Assembly (NCBI RefSeq): GCF_014646355.1
Contig: NZ_BMNH01000001.1
Coordinates: 132,521-196,520, forward strand
Direction: 5' to 3'
Length of the DNA: 64,000 nt
From: Nonomuraea cavernae
GTDB taxonomy: Bacteria; Actinomycetota; Actinomycetes; Streptosporangiales; Streptosporangiaceae
Within the stretch, counting starts at the first letter, position 1; every line of letters starts with the position of its first letter. A model generated the notes under the pieces. That model did no database searches. It was not told the origin of the DNA and saw only the letters and a program-made list of their open reading frames with translations. Made by a program: the position numbers and the translations under genes. Below, piece after piece: positions 1 to 8,650 of this stretch.

Positions 1-1
1 A

Positions 2-973
2 GCCCTGTTGATGCCGATGCGCCGTTTCAAACCGCTGCCGACCGCCCAACGGCGGATTCGCGTCAGCCGGTTTCACACCCCCGCCGAGGCCGCCGCCTGG
101 TTCGAGGCCAATCGGGACTCCATCATGTCGGCGCTGCTCCACGCTCCGGACGACGGCTTCCCCTTGTATTGCTGGCGCCTGGTCGAACGGATCTCACCCC
201 TTCTCGAACGGCTCGGCCACTGGCATGACTGGCGGAGGGCCGCCCGGAGGGCGGCTGAAACGGCCCGCTCCCTCGGCGACCTGTACGCCGAGGCGGTCTC
301 CCAGTTGGAGCTCGGCAGCGTGGCCGACCTGCTCAACCCCGCCGACGACAGCGCCAGGCATGGCCTGGACCGGGCACTCACCCTGTTCGAGGAGCTCGGC
401 GACGTCGCCGGACAGGCCCGGACCCATTACCGCCTCACCCTGTTCCACGGCAGACGACACCGTCAGAGTGAGTGTCAGCATCACTCGGAGCAGGCGTTCA
501 TCCTGCACGGCAAGGATGCCAACCTGGCCGGGCAGGCCGAAGCGCTGAACGCTCTGGGCTGGTTCTGCGTGTCGTTCGGTGACTACGACACGGCCATATC
601 TACCTGCCGCAAGGCGCTCAAGCTCTATGCCGGATCCGGCAACCTGACCGGTGAGGCCGACACCTGGGACAGTCTTGCCTGGGCCCACCAGCGCAGCGGA
701 GCCCTGACCGCGGCGGACAGGTGCTACCGCCGGGTCATCTCCATGGACGAGAAGCTCGACCGGCTGGGCCACCGCTACCGCCAGGCCGAGACCCAGAGCC
801 GGTACGGCGACCTCAGGTACGAGCTCGGCGACACCGAAGGGGCCCTACGCCTGTGGCGCAAGGCCCATCGGACCCTCGACGAGCTGAACCATCCCCAGCG
901 CGATGCCGTTCAGCAGAAGATCATCGCCGCGCTCAGCCCGTTCAACGGGACGAGTTCGAGGGCCGCGGTGTAG
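2..973 (+). CDS. AfsR/SARP-type regulator, C-terminal TPR part (5' partial)
   Basis: The frame is open to the left edge, so only the C-terminal part (about 323 residues) is present. It consists of repeated helix pairs of tetratricopeptide type, with alternating small and aromatic residues and runs such as ALNALGWFCVSFGDYDTA and DSLAWAHQRSGALTAADRCY. The first 80 residues (WFEANRDSIMSALLHA, then WHDWRRAARRAAETARSLGD) match the linker that follows the NB-ARC ATPase of AfsR-like SARP regulators. By family, such proteins activate nearby antibiotic genes and the TPR region senses or oligomerises. It is convergent with the leftward cluster, 47 bp from the flavin reductase stop, so it may be that cluster's regulator. 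The DNA-binding part lies outside the window, so the SARP assignment is an inference; a stand-alone TPR protein is the alternative. Confidence 0.7.
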   Translation, partial: ALLMPMRRFKPLPTAQRRIRVSRFHTPAEAAAWFEANRDSIMSALLHAPDDGFPLYCWRLVERISPLLERLGHWHDWRRAARRAAETARSLGDLYAEAVSQLELGSVADLLNPADDSARHGLDRALTLFEELGDVAGQARTHYRLTLFHGRRHRQSECQHHSEQAFILHGKDANLAGQAEALNALGWFCVSFGDYDTAISTCRKALKLYAGSGNLTGEADTWDSLAWAHQRSGALTAADRCYRRVISMDEKLDRLGHRYRQAETQSRYGDLRYELGDTEGALRLWRKAHRTLDELNHPQRDAVQQKIIAALSPFNGTSSRAAV

Positions 974-1020
974 GAGGGCCGGGGCTCGGTCCGGTCTCCC
1001 GGTCCGGCTTCGCCAGGAGG

Positions 1021-1527
1021 TCAGGCAAGGGCAGATCCGAGGCGGTGCAGCCTTCCACCGGCGAAAAGCAAGGGCGGATGATCCCTGAGGATGTCGCACC
1101 CGGTCACCTCGCCGACCATGAGGGTGTGGTCGCCCATGGGAGCCATGCTTCGGACGCGGCACTCGAAGTAGCCGACCGCCCCGGCGACGACCAGCCCACC
1201 GGTGCCCGGCAGGCTGGTCGTCTCAACTCCCGCGAACCCGGCCGGACGGGATGGGTCCGCGAACCGCAGAGCCAGCCCGGCCTGGTCCTCGGCGAGGATG
1301 CTCACCACGAACTCCCGGGTCTCCGCCATCCGCGGGTGCAGCCGTGCGCCCTCCTTGAGGCAGAAGGACACGAGCGGCGGATCCAGTGACAGCGTGGCGA
1401 AGGAGTTGACGGTCAGCCCGTGTGCGTCGGCCCCGCGTCCGCCGATCACGATCGTGACCCCGGTCGGCAGGCCGCGGGCGGCTGAGCGGAGCTTGCTCCC
1501 GGACACGAGGGTCTTCCGCCCGGTCAC
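1021..1527 (-). CDS. Flavin reductase domain protein (FMN reductase of a two-component monooxygenase)
   Basis: About 168 residues, the usual size for the flavin reductase-like FMN-binding split-barrel family. Visible family signatures are LPTGVTIVIGG near the N-terminus, GLTVNSFATLSLDPPLVSFC (flavin-binding strand and loop), FVVSILAEDQ, and a C-terminal GRLHRLG. Such enzymes use NAD(P)H to reduce FMN or FAD for a partner oxygenase; the partner is probably the luciferase-like monooxygenase immediately upstream. I place the start at the GTG at 1527, which leaves about 20 residues before the LPTGV motif as in homologues. The frame stays open to a TTG at 1665, but that extension looks non-conserved. 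It is the last gene of the leftward cluster. Confidence 0.8.
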   Translation of the reverse strand: MTGRKTLVSGSKLRSAARGLPTGVTIVIGGRGADAHGLTVNSFATLSLDPPLVSFCLKEGARLHPRMAETREFVVSILAEDQAGLALRFADPSRPAGFAGVETTSLPGTGGLVVAGAVGYFECRVRSMAPMGDHTLMVGEVTGCDILRDHPPLLFAGGRLHRLGSALA

Positions 1528-1667
1528 AGTCCGCCCCGCCCCGGCTCGGCGGACAGGAGGCGCCGGACCCGTGTCAGGTGCCGCGTCGTGGAGAGCTGGT
1601 ACGGGACAGCGGATGGTGCGATGCTCATCAACGGATTCCGTTCTCGTGGACGGCCGCCTGGCCAAGG

Positions 1668-2996
1668 TCAGAGCGGGGACAGGCCCATGGTGTGGCGCAG
1701 GGTGCGGCCCTCGTACTCCGTGCGGAACAGGCCCCGTCGCTGCAGTACGGGCACGACGAGATCGACGAAGTCGGTCGCGCTGGCCGGGAGCGGGCCCGGC
1801 GTCACGATGAAGCCGTCACATCCCTCGTTGACGAAGAGGCGCTCCAGTTCGTCGGCGACTTGATCGGCGTCCCCGACGATCTGCGGGGTGAGTTCGGAGG
1901 TCGCGTACCGGACAGCCGCCTCCCGAAGGGTCAGGCCCTCCGCCTTCGTCCCCTGCAGGACCACGTCGAGCGAGCCTCGCGTGCCGGGCACGTCGTCGAT
2001 CGCCTCCAGCATGTCGTCGAGCGGGAAGTCGGACAGGTCGATCCCGAGTTGGTAACTCAACGTGAGCAGCCCGGCCACGGGGTCGATCAGGGCCTCCAGC
2101 TCACGCCGCTTCACTTCGGCGAGCTCGGCTGTCTCGGCCACCACCACCTGAACACCGGTCAGGATCTTGACCTGGTCGGGGTCGCGGCCCTCGTTCCGAG
2201 CCCGGCTCTTGATATCTCGGTAGAAGGCCTGCATGTCCGGCAGCGAGTGCTGCAAAGCGAAGATCACTTCACCCCAGCGGGCGGCGAAGCGACGCCCGCG
2301 CTCGGAGGCGCCGGCTTGCATGAGCACCGGGCGGCCCTGCGGGGAACGTGGCACGCTGAGCGGTCCGCGTACGGAGATCCACTTCCCCTGGTAGTCGGGT
2401 CGGGACACGGCCCCGGGATCGGCGAAGACGCCGCTCTCCTTATCGGCGACCAGCGCGTGGCCGGCCCAGCTCTCCCACAACGCGATGCACGCCTCGATCA
2501 CCTCGTCACCGCGGTCGTATCGCTCGTTCCGTTCGGGCAGGGGCTGGCCGAAGTTGAGGGCGGCGCTCCGCATGCTGGTCGTGACGATGTTCCAGGCCGC
2601 CCGGCCGCCGCTGAGGTGGTCGAGCGTCGCCATGGACCGCGCGATGTCGTACGGCGGGTGGAACGACACCGAGCGGGTGATGCCCAGGCCGAGGTGGGTG
2701 GTGTGCGCGCACACCGCCGCCAGGGTGACGAGCGGGTCCAGTTGGACGGCGCCCTGGGAACCCTTCGAAACGGTGGCCTCGTAGCCGCCTGCCTGGTCCG
2801 GGATCGCGAGCAGATCAGGGAGGAAGAGCATGTCGAACCGGCCCCTCTCGTAGATCCGGGCCAGCTCGATCCACCAGTGCGCGTCGAGAAACCCCAGGTC
2901 GGCATCGTGGTGCCGCCAGGCGCCATGGTGATGTGCCGTGGGCACCATCACATAGGCCGCCAACGACATCTGCCGGGAACGGCTGTCGACCGACAC
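1668..2996 (-). CDS. FMN-dependent monooxygenase, NtaA/SnaA/DszA family (luciferase-like fold)
   Basis: A 442-residue protein with the hallmarks of the NtaA/SnaA/DszA branch of luciferase-like monooxygenases: an early WRHHDAD segment, AQYE-like FDMLFLPDLLA, the GRAAWNIVTTS signature around residue 160, and ERNERYDRGDEVIEACIALW. These enzymes use reduced FMN from a separate reductase and O2 to oxidise C-N, C-S or C-H bonds (nitrilotriacetate, dibenzothiophene sulfone, pristinamycin IIB). The start is a GTG at 2996 with an AAGGA ribosome-binding site 8 nt upstream. Paired with the downstream flavin reductase, it is probably a tailoring oxidase of the cluster; N- or C-oxidation cannot be decided from sequence. 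Confidence 0.88.
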   Translation of the reverse strand: MSVDSRSRQMSLAAYVMVPTAHHHGAWRHHDADLGFLDAHWWIELARIYERGRFDMLFLPDLLAIPDQAGGYEATVSKGSQGAVQLDPLVTLAAVCAHTTHLGLGITRSVSFHPPYDIARSMATLDHLSGGRAAWNIVTTSMRSAALNFGQPLPERNERYDRGDEVIEACIALWESWAGHALVADKESGVFADPGAVSRPDYQGKWISVRGPLSVPRSPQGRPVLMQAGASERGRRFAARWGEVIFALQHSLPDMQAFYRDIKSRARNEGRDPDQVKILTGVQVVVAETAELAEVKRRELEALIDPVAGLLTLSYQLGIDLSDFPLDDMLEAIDDVPGTRGSLDVVLQGTKAEGLTLREAAVRYATSELTPQIVGDADQVADELERLFVNEGCDGFIVTPGPLPASATDFVDLVVPVLQRRGLFRTEYEGRTLRHTMGLSPL

Positions 2997-3075
2997 CGCA
3001 TGATTCCTTTCGTAGAGGGGTGGTTCGGAATGACCGATCGTGGAGCCGGATGTCGCTCCGTGGCTCCTGCCCGGG

Positions 3076-4305
3076 TTAGCGGCGCAGGCGGGCCGAGCCG
3101 AGCCTTCGCATCCCCTCCTCGATGAGGGGGCGGTGCTTGCAGAACGCCCAGCGGACCATGTGGCCGCCGGCCGGGTCGTCGTAGAAACCGTTCACCGGCA
3201 CGGCTATGACGCCCGCTCTTTCGGGGAGGGCGAGGCAGAACTGCAGTGCGTCGTCCCAGCCGAGCTCGCCTACGTCGGTGAGCGTGTAGTAGGTGCCCTC
3301 GGGGACGAACACCGGCAGACCCGCGGCGGCCAGGCCTTCGCAGAGCAGGTCCCGCCGTGCCGCCAGGTCGGCGCCCAGCCCGTCGAGGTAGTCGGTGTGC
3401 TCGGTGAGCGCGACGGCGATGCCCGCCTGCGCGGGCGCGTTGGTGGTGAAGGTCAGCCACTGCTTCGCCGCGAGCACGGCGGACACCAGCGGTTCGGGCC
3501 CGATCGTCCATCCGACCTTCCAGCCGGTGAACGAGAACGACTTGGCCGACCCCGAGATGGTCAGGGTGCGCTCCCACATCCCGGGCAGCGTGGCCAGCGG
3601 GATGTGCGCTCGGCCGTCGAAGGTGATGTGCTCGTAGACCTCGTCGGTGATGACGATCAGGTCGTTCTCCCGGGCGACCGCGGCGACGAGGTCGAGTTCG
3701 TCACGGGTGAGGGTCCTCCCCGTTGGATTGTGCGGGCTGTTGACGATGATGGCGCTCGTTCTGGCGGTGACCGCGGCGCGCAGGGCCTTCTCGTCCAGCC
3801 TGAAGTCCGGTGCGGCGAGCAGCACCGGGCGCCGGACGGCGCCCACCATGTCGAGACCGGCTGCGTAGGCGTCGTAGTAGGGCTCGAGCACGACGACCTC
3901 GTCGCCGGGTTCGACCAGCCCGAGCAGCGCCGACGCGATGGCCTCCGAGGCCCCGGTGGTGACCACGACCTCGGTGTCCGGGTCGACCGTCAGCGCGTAG
4001 TAGGACTCCTGATGACGGGCGACGGCCTCGCGCAGCGCTTGGTCGCCGCGTACCGGGGCGTACTGATTACGGCCCGAGCGCAGCGCCGTGACCACGGCTT
4101 CGACGACCTGTGGCGGCCCTTCCTGGTCCGGGAATCCCTGCCCGAAGTTGATCGCGCCGGTGCGGGTCTGGACCGCGGCGATCCGCCCGAACACCGAGGG
4201 CGGGATCTTCCGGAGCCGGCTCGCCAACGGAGCCGTCACCCGTCCCGCGGCTGCGGCCTGGATCCCCTGGGGAGATTGCTCCCCTCTGAGGTGCGAACTG
4301 AGCAT
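3076..4305 (-). CDS. PLP-dependent aminotransferase, class I/II
   Basis: A 409-residue fold-type I aminotransferase. It shows INFGQGFPDQEGP near the N-terminus, NSPHNPTGR (PLP-phosphate and carboxylate recognition region), VITDEVYEHITFDG (the Asp that contacts pyridine N) and SGSAKSFSFTGWKVGW, in which the SAKSFS Lys forms the Schiff base. The closest families are kynurenine/glutamine or aspartate-type aminotransferases of subgroup I. The ATG at 4305 has an AAAGG site 7 nt upstream. Within the cluster it could make an amino-acid building block or aminate an aldehyde or ketone released from the assembly line; the LuxC/LuxE-like reductase pair makes the latter attractive but unproven. Confidence 0.9.
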   Translation of the reverse strand: MLSSHLRGEQSPQGIQAAAAGRVTAPLASRLRKIPPSVFGRIAAVQTRTGAINFGQGFPDQEGPPQVVEAVVTALRSGRNQYAPVRGDQALREAVARHQESYYALTVDPDTEVVVTTGASEAIASALLGLVEPGDEVVVLEPYYDAYAAGLDMVGAVRRPVLLAAPDFRLDEKALRAAVTARTSAIIVNSPHNPTGRTLTRDELDLVAAVARENDLIVITDEVYEHITFDGRAHIPLATLPGMWERTLTISGSAKSFSFTGWKVGWTIGPEPLVSAVLAAKQWLTFTTNAPAQAGIAVALTEHTDYLDGLGADLAARRDLLCEGLAAAGLPVFVPEGTYYTLTDVGELGWDDALQFCLALPERAGVIAVPVNGFYDDPAGGHMVRWAFCKHRPLIEEGMRRLGSARLRR

Positions 4306-4370
4306 GTCATTCCTTTGGCAACCAAGGCGATCTTCAGCACGGATCGCGGCTTCATGGGCTTTCTCGAAAC

Positions 4371-5603
4371 TCAGTCGAGAGGTTTGGCGTGCAGTTCCAC
4401 GATCGACTCGGCCTCGCTGAGATCGGCGGTGACCTGGGCTCTGTCGTCTCCCACGGCGATCACGTTCCCGTAGCGCGAGAGATAGCCGCGGGGCGGGAGC
4501 TCCAGCCGGGTCCCCGGCCCCACCGTGGCCGAGCTCCGGTGCACGGTGGGGCCCTGACGGTCCTCGTGCACGGTGAGGTCGAGCACCTCGCAGTCGGCTT
4601 CCGGATAGAGGAAACGCACCGCCGCGAATCTGCGGTGCCGAGGGGTGGTGTCGGGAGGGAGGCCGACAGCTGCCCGCGCTGCCGCGACGGCCGGATCGAC
4701 TCCGGTCGCGAGCATCCCGAGATAGGGAATGAGGTCCCCCCCGAGCCTGGCGTTGACCTCGACCAGGCGCGGCCCGCCAGGCGTCATCTTGAACTCCGCG
4801 TGCGTGAACCCGTAGTCGAAGCCGAGCGCCCGGTGGATCCCGCTCAGCTGCTCCAGCAGTTCCGGGTCATGAAGAAGGGGGTCCGCGCCGTCCACCGTGT
4901 GACCGATCTCCTCGAAGTACGGAGCGAAACCGACCTGTTTGCGCGCGACGACCAGCGGTGTGCAGACGCCCGCCGCGACGACGGTGTCCACACTGATCTC
5001 CGGACCGGTGAGGTATTCCTCAACGAGCAGGTCGGTTCCCTCCCGGGGCACTCCCGGATAGCGGGCCGTCACCGCCGCGCTGACGGCGGCGATGACGGCG
5101 GTGGGATCGTCGGCACGGACCACCCCGAGACTGCCGGCGAGATCGCGTGCCTTGACCACGACGGGATAACCGATCGCGGTCGCGGATTCGATGGCCTCCT
5201 CCACGGTGGAGACCACGGCGTAGGCGGGCTGCGGCACTCCCGCGGCGGTGAGCACACTCCGCGTGCGTGCCTTGTCGCGGCAGGCGAGGATCGCTTCGGG
5301 AGAGCTCCCCGGCAGTCCCAGCTCCCGTGCGAGCCGCGCCACGGGAAGCACCAGCCACTCGTCGTAGGTGAGGACTCCCGCGACCGGGAGTCGGTCCATC
5401 ACCTCTCGGGCGGCGCGCTGCAACGCCTGGGGGTCCCGGACGTCCAGGCGGGTGGCTCCTTCGAGGTGGGCGAGCTGCCAGGTGGGCGCGTCAGAGTCGA
5501 GCAGCCACACCCTGAAGTGGCGCGACACGGCCGCCAAGATGTACTCACGGTACTGCTGGGCTCCGCTGCCGACGAGCAGCAGTCCCGGTGCGTTGGTGTC
5601 CAC
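4371..5603 (-). CDS. ATP-grasp carboxylate-amine ligase
   Basis: A 410-residue ATP-grasp protein. The N-terminal Rossmann-like part (LLLVGSGAQQYREYILAAV) is followed by the ATP-grasp lid and binding segments: YPVVVKARDLAGSLGV, LVEEYLTGPEISVDTV and the metal-binding HAEFKMTPGGPRLVEVNARLGG-type region near residue 270, where E and N coordinate Mg. Such enzymes activate a carboxylate as acyl-phosphate and join it to an amine, often making peptide or amide bonds in natural products. The GTG at 5603 has a strong AGGAGG site 5 nt upstream. It lies 21 bp before the MFS transporter stop. Substrates are unknown; it could attach an amino acid to the NRPS/PKS product. Confidence 0.85.
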   Translation of the reverse strand: MDTNAPGLLLVGSGAQQYREYILAAVSRHFRVWLLDSDAPTWQLAHLEGATRLDVRDPQALQRAAREVMDRLPVAGVLTYDEWLVLPVARLARELGLPGSSPEAILACRDKARTRSVLTAAGVPQPAYAVVSTVEEAIESATAIGYPVVVKARDLAGSLGVVRADDPTAVIAAVSAAVTARYPGVPREGTDLLVEEYLTGPEISVDTVVAAGVCTPLVVARKQVGFAPYFEEIGHTVDGADPLLHDPELLEQLSGIHRALGFDYGFTHAEFKMTPGGPRLVEVNARLGGDLIPYLGMLATGVDPAVAAARAAVGLPPDTTPRHRRFAAVRFLYPEADCEVLDLTVHEDRQGPTVHRSSATVGPGTRLELPPRGYLSRYGNVIAVGDDRAQVTADLSEAESIVELHAKPLD

Positions 5604-5624
5604 AGAGCCTCCTAGAGCCGGACG

Positions 5625-6860
5625 TCAACGGTCATGAGCGTGTTCTTCTTCCGTCACGGCGCATCTGCGGCGGATCTCGCCGCGGAGTGTCCACATGACG
5701 AGGGCCCCCAGTGCGCACGAGGCCAGGCACGTGCTCCACAACAGGCCGGCGCCTCCGGCCAGCAGCGAGGTGCCGATCAGAGGACCCAGCATCGCGGCGG
5801 CGCCTCCCCACGAGGTGCCCCACAGTCCGCTGTAGCGGCCGCGCGAATGCTCGGGCGCGAGACCGATCACGATCGTCTGGCCCACACTGACCATGGCGAT
5901 CTCACCCGCGGTCCACACCAGGACCGAACAGGCGTACCCGGCCAAGGACGAGGCCAGGCCGCCGATTCCGAACCCGAGACCGAGCAGCAGCACCCCCGCG
6001 CCGAACACGGTCGTGAGGTCCCAGTTGCCGGCACGCGCGCTGACGACGGGTTGGGCCACCACGATGATCAGGCAGTTCAGCGCCATGAGGGTCCCGTACG
6101 CCCGGGCGTCCAGGCCGTCCGCGTGCATCACCAGCGGCAGGGTGGTGATCGATTGGAAATGGACGATCCCGTACACCAGGGTGACCAGGCAGTAGACGAC
6201 CATGGGCCGGTCCTTCAGGACCGCGCCGAACGTGCCGCCGTCCTCGCGCTTGCCGGTGGGCCGCTCCCGCGGCACGGTGCCGCGTCGCCACCAGCCGATG
6301 ATCAGCAGCGCGAACGCCACCGTGGCGAGCGCGTTGACCCAGAACAGCCAGCGCGGGCCGAGCTCGTAGATCGTGCCGCCGAGCAGTGTCGCGACGGAGA
6401 AGCCGAGTCCCACCGCCCAGAACATCAGCCCGTAGGCCCGTGCCCGGTCGCGCTGCGGCACGAGGTCGGCGATCAGGCTGGTGGCGGCCGGGCGGTAGGC
6501 GTCCACGACGAGGCCCAGCAGGAAGATTCCCGTTGCGAGGGCGAGCAGGCTCTCAGCCTGTCCGAGGAGGACCATGACGGTGGCGCTGGCGAGCAGGCTG
6601 CCGGTGAGGGTAGGCAGCCGGCCGCCCCGGTCGGTCAATGCTCCCCCGATCAGCTGGGACAGCACCTGTCCGCCGCCGAAGAGCGCCATGAGCACCCCGA
6701 CGGTCGTCAGCGGCAGCCCGCGCACGGTCTGCAGGTAGAGCGTCATGAAGGGCAGGACCATCGTGCCCAGCCGGTTCACCAGGGTTCCTGTCCACAGCAG
6801 CCAGAACCCGCCCGGCAGACCGGAGAACATGGCGGGGCCCCGAAGTCCCGTGGCCTTCAT
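5625..6860 (-). CDS. MFS transporter (drug/metabolite efflux type)
   Basis: A 411-residue membrane protein with about 12 hydrophobic segments. The loop 2-3 motif GGALTDRGGRLPTL matches motif A (GxxxDRxGRR) of the major facilitator superfamily. The start is the ATG at 6860 (protein begins MKATGLRG), which overlaps the stop of the preceding gene by 4 bp (ATGA); the longer open frame upstream is an antisense-type artefact inside that gene. By position in the middle of a biosynthetic operon it probably exports the product and may give self-resistance. Confidence 0.88.
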   Translation of the reverse strand: MKATGLRGPAMFSGLPGGFWLLWTGTLVNRLGTMVLPFMTLYLQTVRGLPLTTVGVLMALFGGGQVLSQLIGGALTDRGGRLPTLTGSLLASATVMVLLGQAESLLALATGIFLLGLVVDAYRPAATSLIADLVPQRDRARAYGLMFWAVGLGFSVATLLGGTIYELGPRWLFWVNALATVAFALLIIGWWRRGTVPRERPTGKREDGGTFGAVLKDRPMVVYCLVTLVYGIVHFQSITTLPLVMHADGLDARAYGTLMALNCLIIVVAQPVVSARAGNWDLTTVFGAGVLLLGLGFGIGGLASSLAGYACSVLVWTAGEIAMVSVGQTIVIGLAPEHSRGRYSGLWGTSWGGAAAMLGPLIGTSLLAGGAGLLWSTCLASCALGALVMWTLRGEIRRRCAVTEEEHAHDR

Positions 6861-8014
6861 CGGATCACCGCCGGGATCGGCCCGTACCGCTCTTCCCACC
6901 GACGCAAGCCGGTGGCCGCCTGTCGTTCCAGCGCGTCGCGGGCCCGGACACCGGTCCCCGCAGGCGGGAAGACCACGCACCAGGACGGTTCGAGGCGCGC
7001 GCCTCGCGCCTGCTTGGCCTCGTACGTGCCCAGACCGAGGTGGACCCGTCGCAGGCCGTTCTCGATGGCGAACCTGATCGGCTCGTAATAGGTGAGGTTG
7101 AAGTAGGCGAAGGTGCGTTCGGTTCGGGCGTAGTCGAACCCGACCGACCGGACGTAGAGCTCGTTCTCCCACACGAAGGACAGGGAGAAGGCCACCACCC
7201 TTCCGGACAGCTCGGAGGCGAACACCTTCGCCCGATCGCCCAGATACTTCTCCTGGGCGTGCAGTTGGTCACTGATCGTGGACTCGTCGGCGGCATGACC
7301 GTAGTTGCTCTTCAGCTGAGCCACCAACGGAGCCAGTTCGCCGATGCGGTCCCCGAAGCCGGGGGAGGTCAGGTCCGCCTCCCACGCGTGGAACTTCCGG
7401 ATCTCCCTGCCCGCCTCGATGCGGCGGCGTCCAGGGAGCCAGCTCAGATAGTCCTCGAACGACGACCACTGCACGTCGATGGTGGTCTGCGCGCCGCCGC
7501 TGAAGAACACCTGCGCCCGCTCTCCGAAATGCGCTCCGGCCGCCTCGGCCGCCTCGGCGGTCAGATACCGCAGCGCGGCCGCCCGCCCGGCCCGCGCCCG
7601 GTCGAACGCCTCCAGCAGCAGCTTCATGGCGGTGTCACGGGCCTGAGGAGGAGCGGTCCGGTCGACGAGGAGGTCGTTCCAGTAGGCCGCGATGGTCCCA
7701 CCGAGTACGGACGGGTACCAGCCCTCCCGGTCTTCGCACCCGCTGGGCTCGGCGAACTGTGAGATGACGTCGTAGAAGCGGTCCTCAGGAGGACGGGTCC
7801 TCGGGTAGAGGGCCATCGCCGCGCGGAGCTCCGGTCCCTGGTGGACCAGCAGATATTCGGTGGCCCCGCGGTTCTCCGCGGCCTCCTCCGTGGCCGTGAG
7901 CCACGGATGACTGACGTAGAGGCCGCGCCCGCCTGCGACACGGTCCCATTCGGCAGGATCGACCTTGTGGATGGAGGGGACGGAGGAGACGGTCCACGAA
8001 TCCTGGGCGATCAT
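6857..8014 (-). CDS. FemAB/GNAT-like N-acyltransferase
   Basis: A 385-residue protein of the predicted N-acyltransferase group related to FemAB/BioF2-like GNAT folds (COG3146-like). Supporting segments are LYVSHPWLTATEEAAENRGA near residue 30, RRIEAGREIRKFHAW, and the C-terminal VVAFSLSFVWENELYVRSVGFDY followed by ERTFAYFNLTYYEPIRFAIENGLRRVHLGLGTYEAKQ (shown in two parts here; typical conserved second GNAT half). Relatives transfer aminoacyl or acyl groups to amines. It overlaps both neighbours by 4 bp (ATGA at each end), so it is translationally coupled to the cupin and the exporter. A role in acylating the cluster product or intermediate is an inference. Confidence 0.75.
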   Translation of the reverse strand: MIAQDSWTVSSVPSIHKVDPAEWDRVAGGRGLYVSHPWLTATEEAAENRGATEYLLVHQGPELRAAMALYPRTRPPEDRFYDVISQFAEPSGCEDREGWYPSVLGGTIAAYWNDLLVDRTAPPQARDTAMKLLLEAFDRARAGRAAALRYLTAEAAEAAGAHFGERAQVFFSGGAQTTIDVQWSSFEDYLSWLPGRRRIEAGREIRKFHAWEADLTSPGFGDRIGELAPLVAQLKSNYGHAADESTISDQLHAQEKYLGDRAKVFASELSGRVVAFSLSFVWENELYVRSVGFDYARTERTFAYFNLTYYEPIRFAIENGLRRVHLGLGTYEAKQARGARLEPSWCVVFPPAGTGVRARDALERQAATGLRRWEERYGPIPAVIR

Positions 8015-8568
8015 GCCGTGCCGCGCCGGCCGTCGATGAGGACGAAGACGACGCGGGCCATCCGATCCGAGCGATTGGACCAGGCATGCCTGGTGCCACG
8101 CTGGATGAGGACGTCACCGGCCCGCATCAGGGTCTCGTCCTTGTCCAGGACCGCGTGGATCTCGCCTTCCAGGACGATCGCGTAGTCGACCGTGTCGGTG
8201 GTGTGCATGGACGGATGACGATCGCTGCTGGGCTGGTACTCGACGTCGGCGAAGATCGCCGCGAACGTCCCGGCGGCCTGGCGGCGCCGCTCCTCCGCAT
8301 CGGCGGACTCCGGCGGGAAGTCGATCGCGCGGATGACGGTGCCGCCGGCCGGCGGGAGGAGACCCTGGTGCTCGGCCGCGGTGTCCGGGCCGTCGACCGC
8401 GGCCTGCGGGCCGAGGGTGCGGTAGAGGTTGGCATTGACGTAACCGGGCCGTTCGGTCACCTCCGAGATCGCCGAGACGGTCCCGTCCTGAACGATGCGG
8501 GACAGGCCACCGGCGTCCACCCCGGTCAGGATGCGTCGGATAGGGCTCAGCTGGGCAGGTCGAGACAT
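8011..8568 (-). CDS. Cupin-domain protein
   Basis: About 185 residues with a C-terminal single cupin barrel. Motif 1 is represented by SMHTTDTVDYAIVLEGEI and motif 2 by AGDVLIQRGTRHAWSNRS. The metal ligands include the His of SMHTT and the His of RHAW, and the Glu of LEGE sits where a ligand is often found. The N-terminal part (RRILTGVDAGGLSRIVQDG) is usual for this actinobacterial cupin subgroup. I chose the ATG at 8568 (MSRPAQL); an upstream ATG at 8610 would add 14 unconserved residues. Its stop overlaps the next gene's ATG (ATGA). Cupins can be oxygenases, isomerases or N-N bond-forming enzymes; nothing here decides which. Confidence 0.78.
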   Translation of the reverse strand: MSRPAQLSPIRRILTGVDAGGLSRIVQDGTVSAISEVTERPGYVNANLYRTLGPQAAVDGPDTAAEHQGLLPPAGGTVIRAIDFPPESADAEERRRQAAGTFAAIFADVEYQPSSDRHPSMHTTDTVDYAIVLEGEIHAVLDKDETLMRAGDVLIQRGTRHAWSNRSDRMARVVFVLIDGRRGTA

Positions 8569-8650
8569 GGATGAGGATCTTTCTGGGAGCAGCGGGGAGT
8601 GTTCCGCCACCGGGTGGTGGCTCTTCTCGACATCGGTCTGGCCGGTGCGG

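Noticed and set aside
1578..3125. 515-codon plus-strand frame opposite the monooxygenase
   Set aside because: It is the antisense shadow of the luciferase-like gene; its composition is His/Gly/Arg-rich and no motif is recognisable.
6861..7172. N-terminal extension of the first MFS protein
   Set aside because: Arg/Pro-rich and lying inside the acyltransferase gene; ATG 6860 with an ATGA overlap is the better start.
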